Source: Lachnospiraceae bacterium (GTDB taxonomy: Bacteria; Bacillota; Clostridia; Lachnospirales; Lachnospiraceae). Taken from it: a DNA stretch of 64,000 bases. The notes beneath the pieces are model-generated. The model was not told the DNA's origin. It did no database searches and saw only the letters and a program-made list of their open reading frames with translations. The position numbers and the translations under genes are program-made. Below, piece after piece: positions 7,957-16,840 of this stretch (the first letter of the stretch is position 1; the number at the start of each line of letters is the position of its first letter). The stretch is taken from NCBI GenBank assembly GCA_024696005.1, contig JAILHF010000007.1:62001-126000 (forward strand), read 5' to 3'.

Positions 7957-9144
7957 ATGGAAATCCTGTTTTATCGTTACGGAAGCATCTGCGAGCCGGA
8001 TGTGATCGATTGTTTCCGGAAAATGGGGCTGCAGGTGGTCGAAGAGCAGACACAGATCAGCAAAAAGGGCACCACTCCGGAAGAGACCGTGGATGCCGTA
8101 TCCGCACTTCTGGATGCGCACCGCTTCCTTTTTGTGTTCAGCATCAACTTTTTCCCGGCCGTGTCCGAGACCTGCCGGATCTACCGCACCCCCTACGTCT
8201 GCTGGACGGTGGACGTCCCGGTCATGGAGCTCTTTTCCCCGGCCCTCTCCAACGAATGCAACCTGGTCTTTTTGTTTGACCGCAGCCAATACGAGTATTT
8301 CCGCCCCCGCAACCCGGGGCGCATCTTCCACCTGCCCCTGGCCACGAACACGGAGCGCTGGGACAGTGTCATCCGGGGTGCTTCCGCGGCCGAACGGAAG
8401 CGTTTTTCCGCCGATGTATCTTTTATCGGCTCCCTCTACAGCGAAAAGAACCCCTATCCGAAGATCGGAAAACTCGATGAATTTACCAGAGGCTACCTGG
8501 AAGGGATCATGGAAGCCCAGACAAAGCTCTGGGGCGTGAACTTCCTGGAACAGATGCTCTCCGGGGACGTGATCGAAGCCCTGAAGCCCTCGGTTCCCGA
8601 TCTGAACGTCGGCTTCTGCAAGGACGATCCCGCCGCGCAGCGCTATCTGATCGCCCACGAATTTCTCGGTTCCCAGCTGGCAGAAACGGAACGGAAACGC
8701 TATCTCGGACTGCTGTCGGAGCATTTCGACCTGGAGCTGTACACGCTGAGCGATCCCTCGCCTCTTCCGAATGCCCACGTGCACCCGGAGGGCGCCGCGA
8801 CCCTGACCGAAATGCCCCTGGTCTTTCATGAGAGCCGCATCAACATCAACATCACCATGCGGCCCATCGCCTCGGGCCTTTCCCTCCGGCTCTTTGACGT
8901 GTGCGGCTGCGGGGGCTTCCTCCTCACTAATGTCCAGCCCGAGCTTTGCGAGCTTTACGAACCCGGCACGGAGGTCGAAACCTATTCCTCCGCAGAGGAG
9001 ATGCTGGACAAGGCCGCCTGGTATCTGGAACACGAAGAGGAACGCGCCGCCATCGCCCGTGCGGCTTACGAACGAACAAAAGCCGAGCACACTTATGAAA
9101 AGAGGGTATCGGAAATGATCCGCATCATCAATTCCACCATATAA
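7957..9144 (+). CDS. DUF3880/GT4-like glycosyltransferase family protein
   Basis: Cytoplasmic protein of 395 residues with no signal or membrane segment. Its N-terminal half (MEILFYRYGSICEPD, CWTVDVPVMELFSP, FLFDRSQYEYF) matches the DUF3880 domain as I recall it. Its C-terminal part (SRININITMRPIASGLSLRL, CGCGGFLLTNVQPELCELYE) matches the Glyco_trans_1_2 fold. Such proteins often sit in flagellar or surface-glycan loci. Its position, divergent from flgM and near a Maf-type gene, suggests it helps glycosylate flagellin. The donor sugar cannot be read from sequence. The first ATG has no ribosome binding site but the N terminus looks genuine, so a leaderless message is likely. Confidence 0.8.
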   Translation: MEILFYRYGSICEPDVIDCFRKMGLQVVEEQTQISKKGTTPEETVDAVSALLDAHRFLFVFSINFFPAVSETCRIYRTPYVCWTVDVPVMELFSPALSNECNLVFLFDRSQYEYFRPRNPGRIFHLPLATNTERWDSVIRGASAAERKRFSADVSFIGSLYSEKNPYPKIGKLDEFTRGYLEGIMEAQTKLWGVNFLEQMLSGDVIEALKPSVPDLNVGFCKDDPAAQRYLIAHEFLGSQLAETERKRYLGLLSEHFDLELYTLSDPSPLPNAHVHPEGAATLTEMPLVFHESRININITMRPIASGLSLRLFDVCGCGGFLLTNVQPELCELYEPGTEVETYSSAEEMLDKAAWYLEHEEERAAIARAAYERTKAEHTYEKRVSEMIRIINSTI

Positions 9145-9147
9145 AAA

Positions 9148-9179
9148 GCACCCGGGCGGCATTGCCCGGGTGCCTTTTT
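9148..9179. terminator. Bidirectional intrinsic terminator
   Basis: Ten-base-pair stem GCACCCGGGC/GCCCGGGTGC with a 6-base loop. It is followed by TTTTT on the plus strand and flanked by AAAAA on the left, so it can end both the glycosyltransferase gene and the convergent mscL. Confidence 0.92.
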
Positions 9180-9189
9180 CCCTTCTCTA

Positions 9190-9660
9190 TTACTTTGTTT
9201 CCTTTGCGGGAGCTTCCTCTGCCTTCTTCGCAAGCTTTTCTTCCGCCTTCTTTGCCGCTTCGGGGTTGCTCTCCTTCATGATGGCGAGCATTTCCTTCAG
9301 GAGCTTGATGTCCGCGGGATCCTCGGCAGGCGCTGCCGCCTCTTCCTTCTTTTTGCCGAGCTCTTTAAGCTTGGTCACTCCCTGTATCATCAGGAACAGG
9401 ATCAGGGCCATGATCAGGAAGTTCACGACTGCAGAAAGGAAATGTCCCCAGAGGAGCGCGTTCCCATAGGGTCCGAACGGAAGCAGGATGCGTCCGCCCC
9501 ACTCTTCTCCGCCTATCATGTTGAGGATGGGGGTGATGAAGTCGTCCGTGAACGCCGTCACGATGCCGGAAAAGGCGCCGCCGATGATCACGCCGATCGC
9601 CATGTCGATCACGCTGCCCTTGAGTGCAAATTCCTTGAATTCCTTTAAAAACTTGTTCAT
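9190..9660 (-). CDS. mscL: Large-conductance mechanosensitive channel MscL
   Basis: Protein of 156 residues. The N-terminal amphipathic helix and first membrane helix (EFKEFALKGSVIDMAIGVII) contain the pore-lining GxxxG-type glycines. A periplasmic loop follows, then a second membrane helix (NFLIMALILFLMIQGV) and a charged C-terminal helical bundle. The C-terminal tail is rich in Ala, Glu and Lys and a little longer than in E. coli (136 residues). It releases solutes on hypo-osmotic shock. It is a single-gene transcript with its own promoter and terminator. Confidence 0.96.
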   Translation of the reverse strand: MNKFLKEFKEFALKGSVIDMAIGVIIGGAFSGIVTAFTDDFITPILNMIGGEEWGGRILLPFGPYGNALLWGHFLSAVVNFLIMALILFLMIQGVTKLKELGKKKEEAAAPAEDPADIKLLKEMLAIMKESNPEAAKKAEEKLAKKAEEAPAKETK

Positions 9661-9691
9661 TGCCGTCTGCCTCCTTTTTATGGTTTACATA

Positions 9692-9720
9692 AGTATAATG
9701 CAATCGTATTCCTTTTTCAA
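9692..9720 (-). promoter_or_regulatory. Sigma-A promoter of mscL
   Basis: Minus strand TTGAAA (9715-9720), a 17-base spacer and TATACT (9692-9697). The predicted start is about 25 nt before the mscL ATG, which carries GGAGG. Confidence 0.8.
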
Positions 9721-9739
9721 GCACTTCTTGCTACAGTAC

Positions 9740-11260
9740 CTAAACTTCCTCCCAGCTTCCGCACCCGGCAATCTTCGCCCCATGACGCGACATATTGAAA
9801 ACCTGCACATCTGGGTGAGACGCGATCTGACGTTCCAATATCCTCCTGTAACAATTATACAGCAGATTGGTCTTTACCATGGAACCGTCCGAAGAGAGAA
9901 CTTCTACGGTCTCATCAACGCCTTCTGCAGTCTGTCTTGACACCCCGTCAGCATAATTCGCTCCACCGGGATAAGCCAGATCGCTGCCGATCAGATATAT
10001 TTTTTTCGCTCCGAGAAAAAACGCCAGATCAAGCCCCAGACTCGCCACCGTCCCTCCGAAATCCCATCGATGCTCCCCCGTCATTCCATCCCGGGGGAGG
10101 AAAAACACCTTTCCCCGGTATAGGGAAAGGAATTCCTTGCTAGCCGTCAAATCTGCCACAAGGGGTATATCTTCCGTAAATATCTCGATCCCCTCTATGT
10201 GATCTTTCAACACCGGATTGGGATCCAGAAGTATCGCCGCATCAGGTCTGATCATTTCTTTTTCCAGCTTCCGGATAGCGGTATTCACAACCATAACAGT
10301 CCTTTTCCCGACACTTTCCCGAAGAAAATCAAGATTATCATTCAACGAGGGCCCTGCCGATACCAAAACACATTCCGAAACCGGGGACGACAGCGCCTTC
10401 GGAAAAGAATCCATAGAAAAGGAATCCCTTTGGGAATTGACTCGCAAATTGATCTTCTGGCGTTTCGCAAGATCCCTTCCGGTCCGTTCATTAAAATCCA
10501 GATTGTCGACCAGCCACCCCGAAGGGAAATCCTGATAGGCCCTCAGCTTCCAATCGGAAACATAATGATTATGCAGGCTGTTGTCCTCCGTATAGAGAAA
10601 TCTCTGAAGCATTTTCTCAGCATCCTGCCCCTCCACAACAATCAGATGCTCCCTGTCAATCCAGGATAAGACCCCAACCTGATAAGCAAGCTGCAGCATG
10701 ATCTGATCATCTTCATAGATATAGATATCCACACTGTGTTCAGACTGTTCCCAGACCTGCCAGGCAAGGTATCCCAGCCCGACTCCCAGTATATGGAAGC
10801 AGCCCATTTCTTCACTGTAAAGCTCTCGGGCCTGTTCCACAGCCTCCCGCATGGGATCGTAAGGATCGTGAAGGCATCTGTTTTCGACCAGATCCTTAAG
10901 TGAAAAGAATCCAAACCCCGCATTTCGCACTTCCAGGTTTCCGACCGTAAAGCTGATCCTGTCATAGAGCACACCGAGAGCATCCTTAAGAACCGGAAGC
11001 AGGACGGAGTCTATGCAAGCCGACAGCGCACGAATGTCGTCGCCCGACTCTCTGGTCGCCTTCCATGCTTTCATAAGTACACCGGCCGTTTCCATATTGA
11101 CCATCCCGATCCGGGGGATCAGACCGCTTATCAGCGCCGACGCTCTTTCCCAGCTCTCCCGTGTTCTGCGCGGGGCTCCCACGGCTCCCCAGCGCAGAGT
11201 CTCCTGCAGCCGGGTCACAGCCAGGGCATCCTTATACATCTCTTCCACAGACTGTTCCAT
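9740..11260 (-). CDS. Maf-type motility-associated glycosyltransferase (DUF115)
   Basis: Protein of 506 residues. The central domain (about 295-450) has the DUF115/Maf pattern: VLVSAGPSLNDNLDFL, then MIRPDAAILLDPNP, FFLPRDG and LGAKKIYLIGSDLAYPGG. Maf proteins attach nonulosonic acids or related sugars to flagellin Ser/Thr residues in the cytoplasm before export. About 290 N-terminal residues form a separate, less conserved domain. It follows the DUF4236 gene by 25 bp and is probably co-transcribed with it. No sugar-nucleotide synthesis genes for sialic-acid-like donors are in the window, so the donor is unknown. Confidence 0.85.
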   Translation of the reverse strand: MEQSVEEMYKDALAVTRLQETLRWGAVGAPRRTRESWERASALISGLIPRIGMVNMETAGVLMKAWKATRESGDDIRALSACIDSVLLPVLKDALGVLYDRISFTVGNLEVRNAGFGFFSLKDLVENRCLHDPYDPMREAVEQARELYSEEMGCFHILGVGLGYLAWQVWEQSEHSVDIYIYEDDQIMLQLAYQVGVLSWIDREHLIVVEGQDAEKMLQRFLYTEDNSLHNHYVSDWKLRAYQDFPSGWLVDNLDFNERTGRDLAKRQKINLRVNSQRDSFSMDSFPKALSSPVSECVLVSAGPSLNDNLDFLRESVGKRTVMVVNTAIRKLEKEMIRPDAAILLDPNPVLKDHIEGIEIFTEDIPLVADLTASKEFLSLYRGKVFFLPRDGMTGEHRWDFGGTVASLGLDLAFFLGAKKIYLIGSDLAYPGGANYADGVSRQTAEGVDETVEVLSSDGSMVKTNLLYNCYRRILERQIASHPDVQVFNMSRHGAKIAGCGSWEEV

Positions 11261-11285
11261 TTTGCTTCCTTTCCGCTACAATGCC

Positions 11286-12317
11286 TCAACCGATCCGTTC
11301 CACCGGAGAAAAGCCCTTCGTCTTCTTAAAGTCCATTTTAATGGGAAAAGCGCTGAGGGCATCCGAGGGATCCAGGCGGTCAAAGTCCACCCCGTCCAGC
11401 TGGTCCCTTCCCACCGAGACCGAGACAAGCGTCTGCTCCTCCTCTTTTCCGGTGGCGGTATTCAGCACCGTGTCCACGGCATGGATCACCACACGCCGGA
11501 TGGGCAGGAGGGCAAAGGAATCCCTTGCCACGCGCAGCATGCAGGAACATACATAATCCTGGAGCATCTCATAATACGCTGTTTTGCTCAGGTCCTTTTC
11601 CTTCAGCCCCTTCTCGTCCAGGATCAGTTCCCTCTGCGGCACCACATCGGCGCTGCGCACATGGAATTCCACTTCCAGATAGGAGGGATCGTCCGTTCCC
11701 ACTTCAAAATCGCTCCCGTATTCCAGGATATCGTCAAAGGGGCGCATCTCATCGATCAGCAGCAGGTAGGTATCGATGTCACCGGCCAGGACCTTTTCCG
11801 CGATGTCGTGCAGCTCCTGCCATTCCTCGTGGGATTGCTTCGTATCGGAGCGAAGGCTGCTCAATGCGCTTCCCGCAGGCTCGGGACGGTCAAAGACCTC
11901 CTGCCAGTCGATGGGCTCGTCCGCCTGTTTGTGGATCGCACGCATCAGCGTGATCTGCTCGACATAGGACTCGTAAAGCTTCTTATCCTCTTCGCTGGGC
12001 CCCTTTGCCGCCTCTTTCTCCTTTGTCCCGGCAGCGGCCGCCTTCGCATTTTCCTTTGCCTTGGCGGCTTCCTTCCCCTTCTTTTCTTCCTTTTCATCCT
12101 TCTTTCCGAAGAGGCTCGCAAAGCCCTTCTTCATATTAAAGCTCTTGGTATAGCCCACACCGGTCCCCGGGATGCTCAGTGAAGTGGTCGTTCTTCCCGT
12201 GGTGGAAAAACTCTGGTGGATCCCTTTGCGCCCCACACTGATGGACGCGCTCTTTTTCCCCAGATTCAGCTTTACCCCCTTTAACAGCGTGATGCTCTTG
12301 CGAAATGTCAGTCCCAT
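11286..12317 (-). CDS. DUF4236 domain protein, function unknown
   Basis: Protein of 343 residues. The first 55 residues (MGLTFRKSITLLKGVKLNLG, SVGRKGIHQSFSTTGRTT, PGTGVGYTKSF) are the DUF4236 domain, a small beta-rich module of unknown role. A Lys/Glu/Ala-rich linker (about 65-105) is followed by a mixed domain containing VVIHAVDTVLNTATGKEEEQ. There is no membrane segment. The ATG at 12317 has AAAGGAGGG. A perfect 16-bp palindrome (GCCTCCCGCGGGAGGC, 12339-12354) lies in its leader. It probably forms a transcript with the downstream Maf-type gene. Confidence 0.7.
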   Translation of the reverse strand: MGLTFRKSITLLKGVKLNLGKKSASISVGRKGIHQSFSTTGRTTTSLSIPGTGVGYTKSFNMKKGFASLFGKKDEKEEKKGKEAAKAKENAKAAAAGTKEKEAAKGPSEEDKKLYESYVEQITLMRAIHKQADEPIDWQEVFDRPEPAGSALSSLRSDTKQSHEEWQELHDIAEKVLAGDIDTYLLLIDEMRPFDDILEYGSDFEVGTDDPSYLEVEFHVRSADVVPQRELILDEKGLKEKDLSKTAYYEMLQDYVCSCMLRVARDSFALLPIRRVVIHAVDTVLNTATGKEEEQTLVSVSVGRDQLDGVDFDRLDPSDALSAFPIKMDFKKTKGFSPVERIG

Positions 12318-12411
12318 GGCTCCCTCCTTTACACTTTTGCCTCCCGCGGGAGGCGCACACATCCGCTTCTATGATAGACAAAAAACGCCGAAAAGGGAAT
12401 AGTTTTTTAAG

Positions 12412-12441
12412 CAAAAAAGGCGCACCCTTTCGGATGCGCCT
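12412..12441 (-). terminator. Intrinsic terminator of pckA
   Basis: Minus strand stem AGGCGCATCC/GGGTGCGCCT (one G-U pair) with a GAAA tetraloop, followed by six T. It begins about 25 bp after the pckA stop. Confidence 0.92.
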
Positions 12442-12466
12442 CTCTTTGTGATTCTCAGGATACGAT

Positions 12467-14080
12467 TTACAGCTGAGGGCCTGCAGCAACCAGTGCCTTG
12501 CCTGCCTTGTTGGTCTCGTACTTCTTGAAGTTCTTCTGGAAACGTCCTGCCAGATCCTTTGCCTTGGTCTCCCACTCGGAAGCATCTGCATAGGTGTCTC
12601 TGGGATCCAGAATGCCGGTGTTCACGCCGGGCAGCTCGGTAGGAACTTCGAAATCGAAGATGGGGATCTTCTTGGTAGGAGCCTTCTTGATGTCGCCGTT
12701 CAGGATCGCATCGATGATACCGCGGGTATCAGGGATGGAGATACGCTTGCCGGTTCCGTTCCAGCCGGTGTTCACAAGATAAGCCTTTGCGCCGCTCTTC
12801 TGCATCTTCTTGACCAGCTCCTCACCGTACTTGGTAGGATGCAGCTCCAGGAAAGCCTGACCGAAGCATGCGCTGAAGGTCGGGGTAGGCTCGGTGATGC
12901 CGCGCTCGGTACCTGCCAGCTTTGCGGTGAAACCGCTGAGGAAGTAGTACTGGGTCTGCTCCGGGGTAAGGATGGAAACAGGAGGCAGCACGCCGAATGC
13001 ATCAGCGGAAAGGAAGATCACGTTCTCGGCATCGGGGCCGGAAGAGATCTTGTTAACGTTCTGAGCGATCTTCTCGATGTGCTCGATGGGATAGGATACA
13101 CGGGTGTTCTCCGTTACGCTCTTGTCTGCAAAATCGATCTTTCCGTCTTCGGCAACGGTAACGTTCTCAAGCAGAGCGTTCCTCTTGATCGCATTGTAGA
13201 TGTCCGGCTCGTTCTCCTTGGACAGGTTGATGACCTTTGCATAGCAGCCACCCTCGAAGTTGAACACGCCGTTGTCATCCCAGCCGTGCTCGTCATCACC
13301 GATGAGCAGTCTCTTGGGATCGGTGGAAAGGGTGGTCTTGCCGGTTCCGGACAGACCGAAGAAGATAGCGGTGTGCTTGCCTTCCATATCGGTGTTTGCG
13401 GAGCAGTGCATGGAAGCCATGCCCTGAAGAGGAAGGAAGTAGTTCATCATGGAGAACATTCCCTTCTTCATCTCGCCACCGTACCAGGTGTTCAGGATAA
13501 CCTGCTCACGGCTGGTAACATTGAACAGAACGGCGGTCTCGGAATTGAGGCCCAGATCCTTGTAATTCTCAACCTTTGCCTTGGAAGCCGTGTAAACCAC
13601 GAAGTTGGGCTCGAAGGAAGCCTCTTCCTCAGCGCTGGGCTTGATGAACATATTTCTTACGAAATGTGCCTGCCATGCCACTTCCATGATGAAGCGGACT
13701 GCCATGCGGGAATCCTTGTTGGCGCCGCAGAATGCGTCTACCACATAGAGCTTCTTGTTGGAGAGCTGCTCCACTGCCAGCTTCTTGCAGGCATCCCATG
13801 CTTCCTTGGTCGCACGGTGGTTGTCGTTGGGATACTCTTCGGAAGTCCACCATACAGTGTCGTGAGCCTTCTCGTCATCCACGATGAACTTGTCTTTGGG
13901 GGAACGTCCGGTGTAGATACCGGTCATGACGTTCACCGCATCCAGCTCGGTGTTCACACCCTTGTCAAAACCTGTAAGGGAGGGATCCATCTCGTCCTGG
14001 AAGAGCTGCTCATAGGAGGGATTGTAGATAATCTCCTTGACGCCTGTAATGCCATACTTGCTCAAATCGATCTGTGCCAT
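12467..14080 (-). CDS. pckA: Phosphoenolpyruvate carboxykinase (ATP)
   Basis: Cytoplasmic enzyme of 537 residues interconverting oxaloacetate + ATP and PEP + CO2 + ADP. In anaerobes it often runs toward oxaloacetate. The kinase P-loop [14 protein letters not shown], the metal-binding [18 protein letters not shown] segment, the RVSYPIEHI substrate-site arginine region and [15 protein letters not shown] are all present. Length is normal and the frame intact. It is monocistronic, with its own promoter and a strong terminator. Codon use looks strongly biased compared with neighbours, as expected of a highly expressed metabolic gene. Confidence 0.98.
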   Translation of the reverse strand: MAQIDLSKYGITGVKEIIYNPSYEQLFQDEMDPSLTGFDKGVNTELDAVNVMTGIYTGRSPKDKFIVDDEKAHDTVWWTSEEYPNDNHRATKEAWDACKKLAVEQLSNKKLYVVDAFCGANKDSRMAVRFIMEVAWQAHFVRNMFIKPSAEEEASFEPNFVVYTASKAKVENYKDLGLNSETAVLFNVTSREQVILNTWYGGEMKKGMFSMMNYFLPLQGMASMHCSANTDMEGKHTAIFFGLSGTGKTTLSTDPKRLLIGDDEHGWDDNGVFNFEGGCYAKVINLSKENEPDIYNAIKRNALLENVTVAEDGKIDFADKSVTENTRVSYPIEHIEKIAQNVNKISSGPDAENVIFLSADAFGVLPPVSILTPEQTQYYFLSGFTAKLAGTERGITEPTPTFSACFGQAFLELHPTKYGEELVKKMQKSGAKAYLVNTGWNGTGKRISIPDTRGIIDAILNGDIKKAPTKKIPIFDFEVPTELPGVNTGILDPRDTYADASEWETKAKDLAGRFQKNFKKYETNKAGKALVAAGPQL

Positions 14081-14107
14081 TTTCTTACCTCTCTTCTTTT
14101 TATATGT

Positions 14108-14166
14108 TTAGTTTGTTGCAACTAATTTCCACTACACTATTATACATAAATCCGCTTCAAAATCAA
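14108..14166 (-). promoter_or_regulatory. pckA promoter with inverted repeat in the leader
   Basis: Minus strand TTGATT (14161-14166), a 16-base spacer and TATAAT (14139-14144). About 14 bp downstream of the -10 lies the inverted repeat TTAGTTgcaacaAACTAA (14108-14125), with 6-bp arms and a 6-base spacer. It could be a repressor operator near the start site or a 5' mRNA hairpin. The binding factor is unknown. Confidence 0.65.
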
Positions 14167-14183
14167 GCATTATTTCCCTGTAT

Positions 14184-15248
14184 TTACGGGCGGTTTACCA
14201 TCATAACCTTTATGTAATCCTCCGTTTTGTCCCGCATCAGACGAAGCCCCTTATCCAGTTCGGCCAGGGGGTATCTCTGCGTGATCAGGCCCGCCGGATC
14301 GATCCTCCCGTCCGCGATCCGTTCCAGGACATAATGCCAGTCATCGTCCGCCTCCCCCGTAAAGGAGGAGTTCCAGCTGCCGCGCACGGTCAGCTGCCTG
14401 CGGAGTATCTTCCAATATATATCCCTCTTCAACTCCATGTCCGATGCCGGATTGCCGATCAGCATCACATAACCGCCGGGCGCAGCCGCATCTATCGCCT
14501 CTGCATAGGTTTCACTCTTGCCCACACATTCAAAGACCACATCGGCTCCGTCCCTGCCGCTCAGCTCCCGGATCTTTTGTACCGCATTCCCTTCCCCGGC
14601 ATCCAGATACGCCGCATCCGGGATCCCGGCGGTCAGCTCCGTAAACTTCTCTCTCTGAAAAGCCTTATTCCCGACTCCGATGATGTGCCTGCACCCCGCC
14701 TCTCTTAAAAACATCACCAGCATGAGCCCTATGGTCCCCAGGCCGATCAAAGCCACCCTCTGTTCCGCTTCCGGATCAAAACCGCTCCTGCGAAGAGCAT
14801 GTGCCGCCACGGACAGGGGTTCCAGCATCGCGGCCGCCTCGCTGCCCACCTGTTCCGGCAGAAGGATCAGGCGGTCGGCCGGTGCCGTGACAAATTCCGC
14901 AAAAGCCCCGTCGCAGCGTGAGCCGAGATAGTCATAGTCCCGGCACATCTCAAAACGCTTTTGTCTGCAGGGCAGGCATTCCCCGCAGGGGATCAGCGGG
15001 AAAACACCGACACGCTTCCCGAGCAGCGCCGGGTCCGTCCCCGCACCGCAGGCCGCCACTTCAGCAGAAAACTCATGCCCGGGCACCAGCGGATGCCTGT
15101 GCGCCCCGGTACGGAATATGCGAGGGATATCCGAACCGCAGATCCCTGCCGCGAGCACCTTAAGGAGCACCTCTCCCTCTCCGGGGACCGGTTTCTCCCT
15201 CTCCTCATATCGAAGATCATCCACTCCGTACAGAACCTGCGCCTTCAA
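14184..15248 (-). CDS. Zinc polyol-phosphate dehydrogenase (GatD/TarJ-like)
   Basis: Medium-chain zinc dehydrogenase of 354 residues. It has the catalytic zinc ligands (ICGSD, GHEFS), the structural zinc four-cysteine loop (CGECLPCRQKRFEMC) and a Rossmann domain (IGLGTIGLMLVMFL). Segments such as RIFRTGAHRHPLVPGHEFS, YDYLGSR and WKILRRQLTVRGSW resemble galactitol-1-phosphate dehydrogenase. TarJ, which reduces ribulose-5-phosphate to ribitol-5-phosphate, is in the same superfamily. Being downstream of a cytidylyltransferase and an Rpe-like gene, it probably reduces a ketose phosphate to a polyol phosphate. It starts at TTG (GAGGTG upstream), which may limit its translation. Confidence 0.75.
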   Translation of the reverse strand: MKAQVLYGVDDLRYEEREKPVPGEGEVLLKVLAAGICGSDIPRIFRTGAHRHPLVPGHEFSAEVAACGAGTDPALLGKRVGVFPLIPCGECLPCRQKRFEMCRDYDYLGSRCDGAFAEFVTAPADRLILLPEQVGSEAAAMLEPLSVAAHALRRSGFDPEAEQRVALIGLGTIGLMLVMFLREAGCRHIIGVGNKAFQREKFTELTAGIPDAAYLDAGEGNAVQKIRELSGRDGADVVFECVGKSETYAEAIDAAAPGGYVMLIGNPASDMELKRDIYWKILRRQLTVRGSWNSSFTGEADDDWHYVLERIADGRIDPAGLITQRYPLAELDKGLRLMRDKTEDYIKVMMVNRP

Positions 15249-15337
15249 TCGTTTTCACCTCGTTTTTGCTCTGATTTATTATATCAGAAATATACAATCC
15301 CTGTAGCACCCTTGACCGGCCACATTGACCGTATCGG

Positions 15338-16057
15338 TTAATTTCGCGTTTCCTCTCCCTGGAAGTGCCCGTAATAGTTTTCCAGGTCCGTCGGCGTGGT
15401 CACCTTGCGGTTTTTTTCATCCCCGTCAACGACCACGACATCCATCCCGGCGAGGATCGCCGGCTCACTCGACCCGCGGATCGAAAGGATCTTCTCCGGC
15501 AGGAGGCTCTCGTTTGCCGCAAGGTATTTCCCGTAAAGAAAAGCCTCGGGAGCCTGTCCCGCGACCACCCTGTCCCGCTCGAGCAGACCGTTCACCCGCC
15601 CGTCTGCCCCCGTCAGATAGACCGTGTCCTTCATCGGAAGTACCGGCATCGCCCCCTCGTGGTCCGCGCAGGCGTTCAGGCAGCGATCGATCAGCGCTGC
15701 CGTCACGAAAGGCCTGGCCGCATCATGGACCAGCACGATATCCCCCTCCGCGGCGATCCCCTGCAAAAGCTTCAGTCCGTTCCATATGGAAAGCTGCCGG
15801 TTGGCCCCCGGCTCTCCAAATGCCAGGATCTCCCCCCGTGATCCGGAACTTTTCCACTCATCCTCTATCGCTTTCCGGTACGTCTCATCCGCGATGATCA
15901 CCAGCTTCCGGACACGCTCCGAAGAACACAGCGCCTCCATGCAATGTGTGATCATCATCTTCCCGGTACTCTTAAGATACTGTTTCGGAACATCGGTTGC
16001 GCATCTCAGACCGGTCCCGCCGGAAAGGATCAGCGCGTAAACCGCTTGATCTTTCAT
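15338..16057 (-). CDS. IspD/TarI family cytidylyltransferase, probably polyol-phosphate
   Basis: Protein of 239 residues. It has the nucleotide-binding loop (ILSGGTGLRCATDVPKQY), the CTP-contact segment LVHDAARPFVTAALID and late-domain motifs (KDTVYL, QAPEAF). IspD makes CDP-methylerythritol and TarI makes CDP-ribitol; both belong to this family and short motifs do not fully separate them. Its neighbours (polyol dehydrogenase, Rpe-like epimerase, LicD transferase) include no other isoprenoid gene, so a CDP-polyol product is favoured. In the loop, Cys-Ala replaces the usual Met-Gly after the Arg, an unusual substitution. Confidence 0.8.
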   Translation of the reverse strand: MKDQAVYALILSGGTGLRCATDVPKQYLKSTGKMMITHCMEALCSSERVRKLVIIADETYRKAIEDEWKSSGSRGEILAFGEPGANRQLSIWNGLKLLQGIAAEGDIVLVHDAARPFVTAALIDRCLNACADHEGAMPVLPMKDTVYLTGADGRVNGLLERDRVVAGQAPEAFLYGKYLAANESLLPEKILSIRGSSEPAILAGMDVVVVDGDEKNRKVTTPTDLENYYGHFQGEETRN

Positions 16058-16111
16058 TCAATTTCACCCTTTTTTACTTATAAACATTACCTTTATTTAA
16101 TCTGAACTAAA

Positions 16112-16780
16112 TTATTGGCCGTCCACACTGGCCCTGATCTTCTCCAGCGTCTCTCCGTACGACTCCTTCTTGCCGAAGAGCAGCGTGGTTCCCAGCACGA
16201 AACCTCTCACGCCCATCGGCGCAAAGGTCATGATCTTGTCCATGCTGCAGGCCCCGTCCCAATACACATCAAAGTCCATCCTCTCCCGTATCGCCAGGAG
16301 CGTGCGGTATTTTTCACCGACATAGGGCAGATACATCTGACCGGCATTGCCGGGATTCACACTCATGACCAGCACCTTCTTCACGATCCGGAGCATCTCG
16401 TAGATCGTTTCGACACTGGTCCCCGGATTGATGGCGATCCCGGGGATCAGCCCCGCATCGATGACCTTCTGCAACGTGGTGGACGGATGGTATTCCGCTT
16501 CCGGATGGATGTAGATGGTGTCCCCTTTCTTGAGATGCCGGATAAAGATCTCTATGGTGTTGTTCGGATGCTCCACCATCAGGTGGACATCCAGGGGCTT
16601 TTCCGTGGCCGAACGGATGAAGCTCATGTCATTGAGTGACATGGCATAATTCGGAACGTAGCGTCCGTCCATGATATCTATATGGAAGGAATCGATCCCT
16701 GCCGCATCCAGATCCTTCACTTCCTTTTCCAGATTTCCGTAGTTGGCACACATCATGGATGCCATAAGTTCGAATCCCAT
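16112..16780 (-). CDS. Ribulose-phosphate 3-epimerase family protein
   Basis: TIM-barrel protein of 222 residues. It keeps the Rpe metal and catalytic features: HIDIMDG, DVHLMVEHP, MSVNPGNAGQ and the second catalytic Asp in VYWDGA. The usual VDGG is changed to WDGAC, and GFGGQ to GNAGQ, so this is a divergent branch rather than the housekeeping enzyme. Set between a LicD protein and a cytidylyltransferase, it probably supplies a pentulose-phosphate epimer, for example xylulose-5-phosphate from ribulose-5-phosphate, for polyol synthesis. An AT-rich 60-bp gap precedes it. Confidence 0.8.
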   Translation of the reverse strand: MGFELMASMMCANYGNLEKEVKDLDAAGIDSFHIDIMDGRYVPNYAMSLNDMSFIRSATEKPLDVHLMVEHPNNTIEIFIRHLKKGDTIYIHPEAEYHPSTTLQKVIDAGLIPGIAINPGTSVETIYEMLRIVKKVLVMSVNPGNAGQMYLPYVGEKYRTLLAIRERMDFDVYWDGACSMDKIMTFAPMGVRGFVLGTTLLFGKKESYGETLEKIRASVDGQ

Positions 16781-16840
16781 CTTCGCATTCCTCCGGTATT
16801 TCGTAATTTATTTATTCTGTATTATATATTTATTTACGAT

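Noticed and set aside
15338..16057. Housekeeping IspD of the isoprenoid pathway
   Set aside because: Not excluded, but the neighbours are polyol dehydrogenase, epimerase and LicD genes rather than ispF or other MEP genes, so CDP-polyol synthesis is the better reading.
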